Shown: positions 9,115 to 17,538 of the stretch, one piece after another
Numbering within the stretch: position 1 is the first letter of the stretch
Layout: every line of letters begins with the position of its first letter
Origin: Armatimonadota bacterium
GTDB taxonomy: Bacteria; Armatimonadota; UBA5829; DTJY01
Assembly (NCBI GenBank): GCA_017993055.1
Contig: JAGONM010000004.1
Coordinates: 62,001 to 126,000, forward strand
DNA: 64,000 bases
Reading direction: 5' to 3'
Program-made: the position numbers and the translations under genes
The notes under the pieces: generated by a model
What the model saw: the letters and a program-made list of their open reading frames with translations, nothing else
What the model was told of the DNA's origin: nothing
Database searches by the model: none

Positions 9115-9145
9115 TTCGACGATGTAGAGACGCCGCTGTTGAGGT

Positions 9146-9176
9146 GTTGGGGCGGGAGTTGTACTCCCGCCCCAAC
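9146..9176. repeat. Perfect 14-bp palindrome, copy 1 of a dispersed hairpin
   Basis: GTTGGGGCGGGAGT (9146-9159), loop TGT, and ACTCCCGCCCCAAC (9163-9176). It lies between the rubrerythrin stop and the URO-D start, with no U tract. Related copies are at 52433-52459 and, imperfectly, 18065-18090. It may act as a terminator or be a REP-like element. Confidence 0.75.
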
Positions 9177-9201
9177 AAGCTTGCGTGGAGGAAACGCCGG
9201 C

Positions 9202-10296
9202 ATGAACTTCCGAGAGAGAACCCTCGCGATCTTCGCCGATCAACCCGTAGACAATGTAGTCTACCAGCCCCGCATCGAGCATTGGTACGGAGTCAACAAG
9301 GCGCAGAACACGCTTCCCGAGCTTTACAGGGACATGTCGCTCCTGGATGTCTACGACGACTTGGGGTGCTCGATCCGCAGCTATCCCTGGTTCAACGGCT
9401 GCCTTGGATGCGCCGACGATCCGAGCGTGAAGTACGAGGCCGAGCAGCATGGGAACCGGCACGTCTCCCGTTGGATCACTCCCGTCGGGACCGTGGAGGC
9501 CCACTCCCGTTCAACCGGCCTTGCATCGCACACCGACAAGTTCCCCGTCGAAACGCCGGATGACGCGAGGGTGATGGAGTATATCCTTCGCGGGCGCACG
9601 TGGTCGTTCAACAACGAGCTGTTCGCGCAGAACGACGCGATCGTAGGCGACCGGGCCGCCCCGATGATGTTCATCCCCCGCGTCAACGTGCAGAAGCTCC
9701 TGATCGAGATCATGGGGGTCGAGGGCACGATCTACGCGCTCCATGACGATCAGGCGATGGTCGAGCACCTGATCGACGTCATCAACGAGACCGACGAGCC
9801 GATGCTGAAGGTCGTGCTCGAGAGCCCTGTGCCGATCATCAACTTCGGCGACAACGTGGACCACCACTTCCTGCCGCCGAACCTCTTCGAGCGGTACGTG
9901 CTCCCGGAGTACCAGCGGCGGGCCGACCTCTTCCGAGCTCGTGGCAAGTTCACGCATGCGCACTGGGACGGCAGCATCAAACTCCTGCTCCCGTATGCCC
10001 AACAGACGCGGCTCGACGGCATCGAGGCGTTGACCCCGATTCCCCAGGGTGACGTCACGCTTCAGGAGATGAAGGAGGGGCTGGGCGACATGGTGCTGCT
10101 CGACGGCATCCCGATGACCAGCTTCCTTCCGTCCGAGCCGCTCGAGGAAGTGGAGCGCACGGCGCGCGACTGCATCGAGATGTTCTCGCCGAACCTGGTC
10201 CTCGGCGTCTCGGATGAGCCGTCGCCGGTCTGCGACATCGAGCGCGTCCGCCTGGTGGCTGAGATCCTCAAGGAGTATGAGCGTCCGGCAGTCTAG
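9202..10296 (+). CDS. URO-D superfamily protein (methyltransferase-like)
   Basis: A 364-residue protein of the uroporphyrinogen decarboxylase superfamily, which also contains corrinoid methyltransferases such as MtaA and CmuA. The start at ATG 9202 follows GTGGAGG. The barrel is recognisable in FRERTLAIFADQPVDNVVYQP at the N terminus (given in part) and in the late HAHWDGSIK and GIEALTPIPQGD segments. Where MtaA-type enzymes have H-x-C, this one has HAHWDG, so a classic Zn-thiolate site is not evident. It is unlikely to serve heme synthesis, because the usual HemE N-terminal Arg-rich motif is missing. It converges on a radical SAM gene with stop codons overlapping by four bases. Substrate unknown. 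Confidence 0.8.
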   Translation: MNFRERTLAIFADQPVDNVVYQPRIEHWYGVNKAQNTLPELYRDMSLLDVYDDLGCSIRSYPWFNGCLGCADDPSVKYEAEQHGNRHVSRWITPVGTVEAHSRSTGLASHTDKFPVETPDDARVMEYILRGRTWSFNNELFAQNDAIVGDRAAPMMFIPRVNVQKLLIEIMGVEGTIYALHDDQAMVEHLIDVINETDEPMLKVVLESPVPIINFGDNVDHHFLPPNLFERYVLPEYQRRADLFRARGKFTHAHWDGSIKLLLPYAQQTRLDGIEALTPIPQGDVTLQEMKEGLGDMVLLDGIPMTSFLPSEPLEEVERTARDCIEMFSPNLVLGVSDEPSPVCDIERVRLVAEILKEYERPAV

Positions 10297-11318
10297 TCAT
10301 AGATCTCAGCCGGGCCGAATACCTGGGGATGAAACTGCCTTAGATGCCTCCGTGCGAGGAAGCACAGCTCGCAGTCCTGCGATATCGATTCCGGCCAGAC
10401 GAAGCCGTATTCCTTTGTTGCCAGTTCCGCAAGGCCGATAGGTCCGCTCTCGCACACCGTCCTTGTGAACTCGTTGGCATTCTCCGGCCCCCGGGCCAAG
10501 ACGCAAGCCGGTGTCGTCTCGCCGACTCGTCCGAGGATCATCCCGCAGTTGGTCTGGATGTTACCGTAGGGGTCGATGTGAAACTCCCAGATCGTTTCGG
10601 CCCTGAACTCGTCCAGGCAGCTCTTGTTCTTCCTCGGCCCGCGATGTCCCATCCGGGGTACTCGCTCGTCACGTGGGTCGAAGTGCTCGCGGTATCGGGG
10701 TAGTTCCCGAAAGGCACTTCCGACCATCACGATCTCACGGCGGTTGACGTATTCCCGCAGCCGATCGAGGTCGCGGGCGAACGACTGCAGGTGCATGATC
10801 TCTTCATCGCTCTGCGTCGGGCCCCAGAAGTTCGCCTCGCCGAATATCTCCCGTGCAAGTCGGCGCACGAGGATGAATCGCTCGGGCGGAACCCACTCCT
10901 GGTGGAACGGATCAGCCGATGCCAGCAGCCCCAGGACTCCATGAGATGCGAGGAACTCCAACCGCTCCCTGACGATCTGTCCGTTAGTGGCAAATGAGCA
11001 GTTGGTCTCGATGAAATGCGGGGCATTGCCCTCCTCGTGCGCGAGCGCCAAGCCCTTCGCCAACCTCTCCCAGTACATCATCGCCTCGCCGCCTGCGACG
11101 TGTACCGCTCGGTTGGTCTCATGGAGCATCGCAAGGGCGTCTGCACATTGCTCGGGCGTCATGGCGACGTCCGGCTTGTCGGTCGAGCAGCCGAACAAAC
11201 AGTGCTGGCACGCGATCGAACAGCGGTATGTGAACAGCAAGCCCGCAACACCATACCTCTGGCCGGCAGCCCTCATTCCCGCCTCGCCGATGAGGTCTTC
11301 CAGTTCTCGATTCCGCAA
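10293..11318 (-). CDS. Radical SAM protein with auxiliary-cluster cysteines
   Basis: A 341-residue radical SAM enzyme. The cluster motif C-x3-C-x2-C is at Cys33, Cys37 and Cys40, followed by Cys44. AGGEAMMYW is the expected second-strand glycine motif. The C-terminal third has further cysteines (NKSCLDEF, QTNCGM, DCELCFLARR) that could bind a second iron-sulfur cluster, as in SPASM or twitch domains. It is the last gene of a three-gene minus-strand run behind an MttB-family protein and a glycosidase, 10 bases after the latter. I do not recognise a characterised subfamily, and no obvious small peptide substrate is encoded next to it. Confidence 0.85.
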   Translation of the reverse strand: MRNRELEDLIGEAGMRAAGQRYGVAGLLFTYRCSIACQHCLFGCSTDKPDVAMTPEQCADALAMLHETNRAVHVAGGEAMMYWERLAKGLALAHEEGNAPHFIETNCSFATNGQIVRERLEFLASHGVLGLLASADPFHQEWVPPERFILVRRLAREIFGEANFWGPTQSDEEIMHLQSFARDLDRLREYVNRREIVMVGSAFRELPRYREHFDPRDERVPRMGHRGPRKNKSCLDEFRAETIWEFHIDPYGNIQTNCGMILGRVGETTPACVLARGPENANEFTRTVCESGPIGLAELATKEYGFVWPESISQDCELCFLARRHLRQFHPQVFGPAEIYD

Positions 11319-11328
11319 TCCGCACCAC

Positions 11329-13230
11329 CTAGCTCCGCCAGATGCAGCGGTAGTTGAAGCGCCGGTTGGGGGCGCTGTCGCCGTTGACGCAGAGTGAGAT
11401 CGGGTCGGTGATATCGGCGGGATTGTCGCACCAGTGGAAGTCGAAGCTGAATGCGAGGCCCTTCAGCCCCAGGATCTCGCGCGGGACGGCCAGCTCAAGG
11501 GTCTTTCCCTTGTACCGATAGCCGATCTTCCCAACCTCCACCCATGACTTGGCCCCGAGGTCATACCGCTTGATCGTGGTGGTCTTCGAATCAACGATGC
11601 TCTGGTTGATGAGGAAGTCGTAGCCGAACCACCCCCTCCCCGGGTTTCTGTCGGCGTCGATGAAGAGCAGCATCCAGTTCGAGTCCGTATGCGGCGTCAG
11701 AGCGTCGTTCGTCTCAGCGTAGAAGTAGACCGTCTTGCTGTCCACCGCGACCTTGCAGGCGACGATGTCGTTACGCCCCGAGTCGTTCGTGTAATGCAGG
11801 CCGCCATAGCCGTTGTAGTCGCGATGCGCCGTATCGCCGATGGTGTCTCGATATTCGACGTCTACCTGATTCCAGTCAGTGAAATCCCGGTCGATCTTGA
11901 TCGCGCCGTATCCGCGAAGCTCGGGTATCGGCCTGACGCCCTTATACCGCCGGATGTTCTGAGCCATCTGCATGTAGTAGTTGTCGGTGTATCCGCCCTT
12001 CATCGGCTGGATGGCGCGGTTGAACTCGGCATTGTACTGGTCCACGAAGAAGAAAGGGCTCTTGCGGCGCATGAAGTCAAAGGTCTGGCCCTCAGCGGGA
12101 TGGTATTTGCCGGCGGTCCACTCGTTCCAGTCGTTGATGTAGAGGAACTGCGGATTCGCCTCGAGCGCCTCATCGAACCGCTGCTGGAAGTAGATCCCGT
12201 AGCCCTCGGGGTGATCGACCCACTTGCCGAGCCAGGGCACGAACGTGCGCACGGGGAGATCCTGATCGTTCAACTCTGGCTCTCCCTTGTCCACGGTCCA
12301 AGACTTCCCGATCAGGCTCGACGGATGCTGTCCTGGCGTGACGGCCGCCTCCTCCCGCTTGCCGTTGTGGAGGGAGACTCGCTCCTCCGGCTTCATGGAA
12401 CTGACCCGCGGATCGCCCATGTCGAGCCCGAAACTCCAGTTGTCCTCGGCCCCGACGAAGCGCTTTGCGGCCCACTCATAGTAGCCCCACCACATCGTGC
12501 GCAGGGTGAAGAAATCCTTGACCTCCTTCGAGTACTCCTGGGGGCCGGTCTGTGAGCCGGTGGAGTCCCAACTCGGATTGTTGTTGTAAAGGAGGAGCGG
12601 CTTGCCGTCCCACATGAACCACAGGTCCTTGTACTTCCCGGTCTTGTATATTCTGTCGTAGAGGTCCTGCACGACGGTTACCACGGGACCGTTGAACGCC
12701 CAGAAGCAGAACTTGGGGACCTTGTTTCCCTCGGCCTTCATCTTCTGCATGACCGGGAAGACGACGTCCCACTCCTCCCAGTACCGTACGGCGTTGGTCA
12801 CGTCCATCACGAGCACGTCTACGCCCGCGTCGGCGAGCATCGACATGTCCTTGCGGATGACGTACTCGTCCTTGCTCAGGAAGTAGCCCGCCTCAGGCTC
12901 TCCCCAGTGATACGAGCCTTCCGTCCACAGCGGATGTTTGGCATCCAGGCGCGCGCTCGGGTCCCTCGCGAGGATCTTCGAGACATCGGCGGAATACGGG
13001 CTCTTCATCCCGTACTTGCCGTCGTCGTGCCAGGTGATGTAGAAGATCCCCACCACGCGGCGCTGATCGTTCTTCACCGGCCCCACATCGGCGAACCCCG
13101 GCATCGTTCTGCCGAGGGCATCGCTGCCCACCCAGGTATCCGGGTATATGTCACGAACGCCCTGGGCGGTCTGGCCAACTCCCGAGGTGAGAACTCCGCT
13201 CAACACGAAGGCGTATACAAGTCGATGCAT
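11329..13230 (-). CDS. Secreted GH99/WbsX-like glycosidase with C-terminal CBM9-like domain
   Basis: A 633-residue secreted protein. A Sec signal peptide (residues 1-22) is followed by a TIM-barrel region typical of GH99-like/WbsX proteins: GIFYITWH early, DVLVMDVTN, PLLLYNNN and the barrel-end motif YINDWNEWTAGKY. Residues about 445-633 form a beta-sandwich like CBM9 or DOMON domains (AIKIDRDFTDWNQVD, WMLLFIDADRNPGRGW). Such proteins act on mannan-like or other complex glycans. The start is ATG 13230, preceded by TTGGAG; an in-frame TTG at 13242 is less likely. It follows the MttB-family gene by 21 bases, so co-transcription is probable. Confidence 0.8.
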   Translation of the reverse strand: MHRLVYAFVLSGVLTSGVGQTAQGVRDIYPDTWVGSDALGRTMPGFADVGPVKNDQRRVVGIFYITWHDDGKYGMKSPYSADVSKILARDPSARLDAKHPLWTEGSYHWGEPEAGYFLSKDEYVIRKDMSMLADAGVDVLVMDVTNAVRYWEEWDVVFPVMQKMKAEGNKVPKFCFWAFNGPVVTVVQDLYDRIYKTGKYKDLWFMWDGKPLLLYNNNPSWDSTGSQTGPQEYSKEVKDFFTLRTMWWGYYEWAAKRFVGAEDNWSFGLDMGDPRVSSMKPEERVSLHNGKREEAAVTPGQHPSSLIGKSWTVDKGEPELNDQDLPVRTFVPWLGKWVDHPEGYGIYFQQRFDEALEANPQFLYINDWNEWTAGKYHPAEGQTFDFMRRKSPFFFVDQYNAEFNRAIQPMKGGYTDNYYMQMAQNIRRYKGVRPIPELRGYGAIKIDRDFTDWNQVDVEYRDTIGDTAHRDYNGYGGLHYTNDSGRNDIVACKVAVDSKTVYFYAETNDALTPHTDSNWMLLFIDADRNPGRGWFGYDFLINQSIVDSKTTTIKRYDLGAKSWVEVGKIGYRYKGKTLELAVPREILGLKGLAFSFDFHWCDNPADITDPISLCVNGDSAPNRRFNYRCIWRS

Positions 13231-13251
13231 GATAAACTCCAATCTCGTAGT

Positions 13252-14730
13252 TCACTGTACCCCCGACATAGTGTAAGGACCCTGAGCAATAGCGCGCACT
13301 TGGGCGGCGAGGGCAAGGCGGTCGATCTCACGCTCCTGATCGTCGGTGAGCGGCTCGGGATGATGCTCGGCGAGGATCTGACGTGCTCGCTCGTTCGCCC
13401 TCTGGGACATGTCCTTCCCACCACCTGCCATCCAGGGCGTCCACTGCTCGCGGTTCGTGATCCGGGGGAACCAGGTGTGCGGGCGCATGTACTTCACCGT
13501 GTGATCGTGCGCCAGGTAGTTCCCGCCGATGCCGACCTCCTTGATCGCGTCGAGGCCGATCGCGTCGCGAGTGACCTCGACCCCCTGCACGATCCTGAAC
13601 GCCGCGCCGAGAATCTCGTTGTCGATCACCGCCTGCTCGTAACTCGCCAGCAGCATCTGCTCCATCATGCCGATCGAAAGGTGCACGAAGTTCGTCCCGG
13701 CGAGCGAGTTCGTCAGCACCTGGAGCGCCCGCTCGTATCCCGCCTGGGCGTCCGGGAGCGTCGAGTCGATGCCCGTCCCGCCTTGGAACGGCAGCTTGTA
13801 GAAGTGAGCCATCTGCGCGGTGGCCGCATGAAGCAGCCCCGTCTCCGGCGCGCCGCCCGAATACTCGCCGTTCGACATGCTCATCAGCCCAGATGCGATC
13901 GCGAAGACGCACGGATTCCCCGGGTTCACAAACTGGGCGAGCGCGATGCCGGTCAGGACGTTTGCGCACTCCTCGACGAGCGTCCCGGCGATGGTCATCG
14001 GAGTCGTCCCGCCGAGCATCGCATCGACCTCGATGTAGAGCGGAATCCCGTGCCTCGCCGACTCGATCAGCTCGTCAACCCGCTCGGTGCTGTGGATCAG
14101 CGGGCTCATCATGCAGATGACGATCGTGAAGAGCGGATGCGCGCGGACCTCCGCCTCGCTGCCCTGGATGACCTTTGCCATCTCGATCTGGTCGCGGATA
14201 CTGACTCCCCACTGGCCCTGGGAGTAGTAGTTGCGGTTGGTGTTCTTCATGACGGTCGCCCAGAGGATGCGGTCGAACCCCGGCTGGGGGATGTCCTGCG
14301 GAACGACGAGCGCATGCATGATGTGGAGGTTCTCCAGGCCGTCGAGCAGCCGCGTGAGGTCCGACAGGTCCTGCAGCGTCGCTGGGCGTCTGACTCCCTC
14401 GAGGTCGAGGACCGTCAGCGCCGACGAGCCGCCGATGGTATAGACATCGTCGAGGTTGACGTGGACGTCGAAAGCCGATGTCTTGCCGTAGAGGGTGAAC
14501 TCGCTCGGCGCGGTGCTCAGCGCCTTCTTCAGCACGTCCTCCGGCATCCGGACGACCTGCTTCTCGAAATCAACATCGCACCCGTTGTCCCGGTAGATGC
14601 CAAGCGCCTCACCGTGCTCGACCTTCACCCCGACCGTGCTCATCACTTCGAGCACCGCCTCGTGGATCATCTGTATATCATCGTCGGAGAGCACTTCAAG
14701 TTGACCACCGTGCAGGCGTCTGATCGGCAT
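13252..14730 (-). CDS. MttB-family (non-pyrrolysine) methyltransferase
   Basis: A 492-residue protein of the trimethylamine methyltransferase family, whose members transfer a methyl group from quaternary or tertiary amines to a corrinoid protein. Family signatures include YTIGGSSALTV, GGTTPMTIAG and YERALQVLTNSLAG. The reading frame is uninterrupted for its full family-typical length, so there is no in-frame amber codon; it belongs to the non-pyrrolysine branch that includes glycine betaine methyltransferase MtgB. The start at 14730 is set by CAGGAGG six bases upstream. No corrinoid-binding partner is seen in this window. It is first in an apparent operon with a glycosidase and a radical SAM gene, an unusual setting. 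Confidence 0.88.
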   Translation of the reverse strand: MPIRRLHGGQLEVLSDDDIQMIHEAVLEVMSTVGVKVEHGEALGIYRDNGCDVDFEKQVVRMPEDVLKKALSTAPSEFTLYGKTSAFDVHVNLDDVYTIGGSSALTVLDLEGVRRPATLQDLSDLTRLLDGLENLHIMHALVVPQDIPQPGFDRILWATVMKNTNRNYYSQGQWGVSIRDQIEMAKVIQGSEAEVRAHPLFTIVICMMSPLIHSTERVDELIESARHGIPLYIEVDAMLGGTTPMTIAGTLVEECANVLTGIALAQFVNPGNPCVFAIASGLMSMSNGEYSGGAPETGLLHAATAQMAHFYKLPFQGGTGIDSTLPDAQAGYERALQVLTNSLAGTNFVHLSIGMMEQMLLASYEQAVIDNEILGAAFRIVQGVEVTRDAIGLDAIKEVGIGGNYLAHDHTVKYMRPHTWFPRITNREQWTPWMAGGGKDMSQRANERARQILAEHHPEPLTDDQEREIDRLALAAQVRAIAQGPYTMSGVQ

Positions 14731-14810
14731 GGAGAGCCTCCTGATGGTCAGATGGTAACACGGATACACAGATGCTATCAAGCATTGTGAACCGTCCGGC
14801 ATGGAAACGC

Positions 14811-14839
14811 TTGACCGGACCGCAGATTGAGGGTAAACT
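14811..14839 (+). promoter_or_regulatory. Promoter for hicAB
   Basis: TTGACC (14811-14816), a 17-base spacer and TAAACT (14834-14839) lie directly before hicA. Transcription would start near 14846, leaving at most about four bases before the ATG at 14850. Confidence 0.55.
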
Positions 14840-14849
14840 GACACTAGAC

Positions 14850-15035
14850 ATGAAAGTTCGCGATCTGGTCAGGAAGCTTGAGGAAGACGGCTGGTATCTG
14901 GTTCGGACGCGAGGCAGTCATCGACAGTTCAAGCACGCCACGAAAGGTGGAGTGGTAACGGTGCACGGCCACCCTTCGGAAGACGTGCCGCCCGGAACCC
15001 TCAGCAACATCTGCAAGCAGGCGCAGTGGAGATGA
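14850..15035 (+). CDS. hicA: HicA-type mRNA interferase toxin
   Basis: A 61-residue toxin of the HicA family with the double-stranded RNA-binding-like fold; these cleave mRNA and tmRNA. The motif RGSHRQFKH contains the catalytic histidine (His24), and VVTVHGHPSEDVPPGTL is typical. ATG 14850 is chosen because MKVRDLVRKLEEDGW is the family start; a longer frame runs up to 14772 but lacks similarity and would precede the promoter. It lies 3 bases before hicB. The promoter leaves almost no leader, so hicA may be translated leaderlessly. Confidence 0.92.
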   Translation: MKVRDLVRKLEEDGWYLVRTRGSHRQFKHATKGGVVTVHGHPSEDVPPGTLSNICKQAQWR

Positions 15036-15038
15036 GCC

Positions 15039-15254
15039 ATGAAGGAATACACGGTCATATATGAGCATACGGAGAACAACTGGGCGGCGTATTCGCCCGA
15101 TGTCCCTGGGTGCATGGCGACGGGCAAGACGAGGGAAGAAGCCGAGCGCAACTTCCGGGATGCCCTGACCTTCCACATCGAAGGCCTCAAGGAAGAGGGC
15201 CTGCCGATCCCCGAGCCGACCTCCGAGGCAGGGCGAATCTCCATCGCGGCCTAG
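15039..15254 (+). CDS. hicB: HicB-type antitoxin
   Basis: A 71-residue antitoxin with the partial RNase H fold of HicB. The motif YSPDVPGCMATGKTREEA is diagnostic, followed by the helix FRDALTFHIEGLKEEG. It would bind and neutralise the HicA protein encoded just upstream. It ends before any ribbon-helix-helix or helix-turn-helix domain, so this short form probably cannot repress the operon by itself. The order toxin then antitoxin is the usual hicAB order. Confidence 0.92.
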   Translation: MKEYTVIYEHTENNWAAYSPDVPGCMATGKTREEAERNFRDALTFHIEGLKEEGLPIPEPTSEAGRISIAA

Positions 15255-15260
15255 GATTCG

Positions 15261-16046
15261 CTACCTCGTCAACGACCGCATCTTCGTGAGTGACTCATCG
15301 TTCGGGAGGGACGGCCAGTACTCGAGGCCGAAGAGGCCCTTGTATCCGAGCGCGTCGATCCGGCGGAGGACCTCGGGGTAGTTCAGCTCGCCGTCGTCAA
15401 GCTCATGCCTCCCCGGGACGCCCGCGGAGTGGAAGTGGCCGATCACATCGAGGTGCTGCTCGATCCGCGCGATCACATTTCCCTCCATGATCTGCATGTG
15501 GTAGACATCGTAGAGCAGTTTCATGTTCGGGCTGCCGACCTCCCGACAGATCGCCGCTCCCTCATCGGATGAGTCGAGGAAGTAGCCGGGATGGTTCACC
15601 AGGGTGTTCAGCGCTTCGAGCAGGAGCGTGATCCCCTCCGCCTCGCAGACCTCGCACGCGGCCTTCAGTCCGTCCACGACGCTACGGCGCTGCTCCTCCC
15701 GTGAGACGCCCGCGCGGAAGTTGCCCGTGCAGGTGATCATCTTATCGCAGCCGATGTCCTTCGCGACCCGGATGCTCTCCCGGACGCGCTCGACATACTT
15801 CCGCCTGTCCGCCGGGTCGGTCAAGGAGCCGCCGATCGCTCCGTCCGGCGAGTTGGCCACGATGTTGTTGATCAGCATGCCGGTCGAGCGGCAGTACCCG
15901 GCAAGCTCACCGATCCCTCGGTCGCCGCCCATGTCATAGAACCAGAACTCGATCGCGTCGAATCCCGCGTCACGGACTCTCTTCGCTCGCTCCACCAGCG
16001 AGAGGTCGGGAAAGAGGGGCTCAATGCAGACATCTATCCCAGGCAT
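15261..16046 (-). CDS. Hydroxypyruvate isomerase-like TIM-barrel protein
   Basis: A 261-residue xylose-isomerase-like TIM barrel resembling hydroxypyruvate isomerase (Hyi) and related ketose epimerases. The two expected metal-binding glutamates appear in TLLLEALN and FGLEYWPS, with LLYDVYHMQIMEG and IGHFHSAGVPGR between them, all typical of Hyi. It is cytoplasmic, with no signal peptide. It lies 81 bases after the DegT-family gene on the same strand and probably shares its transcript. The exact sugar is unknown. Confidence 0.85.
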   Translation of the reverse strand: MPGIDVCIEPLFPDLSLVERAKRVRDAGFDAIEFWFYDMGGDRGIGELAGYCRSTGMLINNIVANSPDGAIGGSLTDPADRRKYVERVRESIRVAKDIGCDKMITCTGNFRAGVSREEQRRSVVDGLKAACEVCEAEGITLLLEALNTLVNHPGYFLDSSDEGAAICREVGSPNMKLLYDVYHMQIMEGNVIARIEQHLDVIGHFHSAGVPGRHELDDGELNYPEVLRRIDALGYKGLFGLEYWPSLPNDESLTKMRSLTR

Positions 16047-16127
16047 ATCATACTCCTGCTCCTAATCGGAATCGTACTCGGAATTGCGGAATCGGATCAT
16101 GGACGTTCGGTGTTCGATTTTCGCCTC

Positions 16128-17399
16128 CTACAGGAGCGCTGCCGCCACCTTCCGTATCCCCTCCGCGATCATGCCGCAGTCGGCATCCGTCATCTGCGGG
16201 GGGATGTCTATGTGGATCGAGCGGCTGAGGAGTTCGAGCGTGTTCGGGCACATGTCCGGCGAGTACTCGACCTTCTTCCCGTAGTACGCGCAGGTGTATG
16301 GGCACCCCTCCTGAGTCGCGGTCACCTTGTCCATGATGTGCTTCCAGTGCGCGTAGACGTGCCAGTCGGGGATGCCCTTGTCGAAGATGCACGCGGCCGC
16401 GACTCCCTCCGCCTGGAGCGCCTCCGCGAACCGGGCCGTCAAGGCGCTGTCAGGCAGGAAGAAGATCAGCGCGATCGCCGTGTCGCCCTCGGCGTCATTC
16501 ATCCGCCGAAAGGTGAGTGGGAGGTCGGAAAGCTGACCCTTGATCCGCGCCTTGTTCCGACGCATCCCCGCGAGCAGGCCGTCGAGCTTCCGGAGCTGGA
16601 CTAATGCCACCGCGCCGGCCAACTCGCTCATCCTGAAGTTGACGCCGGGGAAGACTTCGCCCTCGTATCTCGGGAGGCCGAAGCGGTCCGGCCGCCAGCA
16701 CGCCGCTGTGTCGTGATATGCCTGGGCGCGGTCGTAGAGGCGATCGTCGTCCGTGGTCACGATTCCGCCCTCGCCCGAGGTGATGATCTTGTGGTACTGG
16801 AGGCTGAACGCATTGCAGTCCCCGAAGCCGCCGAGCCGCGCGCCGCGGTACGATCCTCCGCACGCTTGCGCGACATCCTCGATCACCTTCAGGCCATGCT
16901 TCCGCGCGATCGCCATGATCGCATCCATGTCGCACGGAGCGCCCCGCATGTGGACCGGGATGACGGCCTTCGTCTGAGGGGTGATCTTCGCCTCGAAGTC
17001 CGCCGGGTCGAGCGTCAGGGAGTCGTCGACCTCAGCGATGATCGGGATCGCCTTCGCCGCGAGGATCGAGGCCGCCGACGCGAAGAACGTGTAGCCGGGG
17101 ACGATCACCTCGTCGCCCGGACCGACGCCGACCGCCACCAGCGACGAGATCAGCGCGGACGTGCACGAGTTGACCGCGAGAGCATACTTCGTTCCGATGA
17201 GGCGCGCGAAAGCGATCTCCAACTGCCGGACCTTCGACGGGAAGTCCTCCGGGCCGTAGTAGCGGAACAGGTACTTGTGGTCGAGCACCTCCATGATCTC
17301 GGCACGCTCCTCGTCGCCGATCTCCATCCCGCCGGGAAACATGTGTATGTTAGGTGTCGTCTTCGCCTTCGGACCGCCCTCGATTGCCAGCTTTTCCAT
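16128..17399 (-). CDS. DegT/DnrJ/EryC1/StrS-family aminotransferase
   Basis: A 423-residue PLP-dependent enzyme of the family that aminates nucleotide-linked or inositol keto-sugars. The PLP lysine is Lys204 in QYHKIITSGEGG, and Asp175 in IEDVAQA contacts the pyridine nitrogen. GTKYALAVNSCTSAL and PGYTFFASA are typical of the fold. The N-terminal stretch LAIEGGPKAKT is typical of members found in sugar-catabolic clusters rather than antibiotic clusters. It is followed by a Hyi-like isomerase, suggesting an amino-sugar or inosose route, which is inference. Confidence 0.88.
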   Translation of the reverse strand: MEKLAIEGGPKAKTTPNIHMFPGGMEIGDEERAEIMEVLDHKYLFRYYGPEDFPSKVRQLEIAFARLIGTKYALAVNSCTSALISSLVAVGVGPGDEVIVPGYTFFASAASILAAKAIPIIAEVDDSLTLDPADFEAKITPQTKAVIPVHMRGAPCDMDAIMAIARKHGLKVIEDVAQACGGSYRGARLGGFGDCNAFSLQYHKIITSGEGGIVTTDDDRLYDRAQAYHDTAACWRPDRFGLPRYEGEVFPGVNFRMSELAGAVALVQLRKLDGLLAGMRRNKARIKGQLSDLPLTFRRMNDAEGDTAIALIFFLPDSALTARFAEALQAEGVAAACIFDKGIPDWHVYAHWKHIMDKVTATQEGCPYTCAYYGKKVEYSPDMCPNTLELLSRSIHIDIPPQMTDADCGMIAEGIRKVAAALL

Positions 17400-17492
17400 C
17401 GTCTATCACTCCTCTCATACTCGTACGCACTGTAGCATAGCCGTGCGAGGCCGCGCAACCGGAAGGGGCGGCGTCAGCGGTCTCTCGGCTTC

Positions 17493-17522
17493 TTGACTCG
17501 TCCGTTCCTCGGCCCATATAAT
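17493..17522 (+). promoter_or_regulatory. Promoter for the cupin gene
   Basis: TTGACT (17493-17498), an 18-base spacer and TATAAT (17517-17522) lie just before the Shine-Dalgarno site TTGGAGG. The leader would be only about 10 bases. Confidence 0.62.
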
Positions 17523-17538
17523 GCCCTTGGAGGCCGAC

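Noticed and set aside
9202-10296. Heme biosynthesis enzyme HemE
   Set aside because: All three URO-D-like proteins lack the typical HemE N-terminal arginine motif and sit outside any heme gene context.
13252-14730. Pyrrolysine-containing MttB
   Set aside because: The frame is full length with no internal TAG codon, so pyrrolysine is not needed.
12907-14790. A 627-codon plus-strand open frame over the MttB and glycosidase genes
   Set aside because: It lies antisense to two convincing genes, has no family similarity that I recognise, and is arginine/histidine/leucine-rich as expected of a GC-rich shadow frame.
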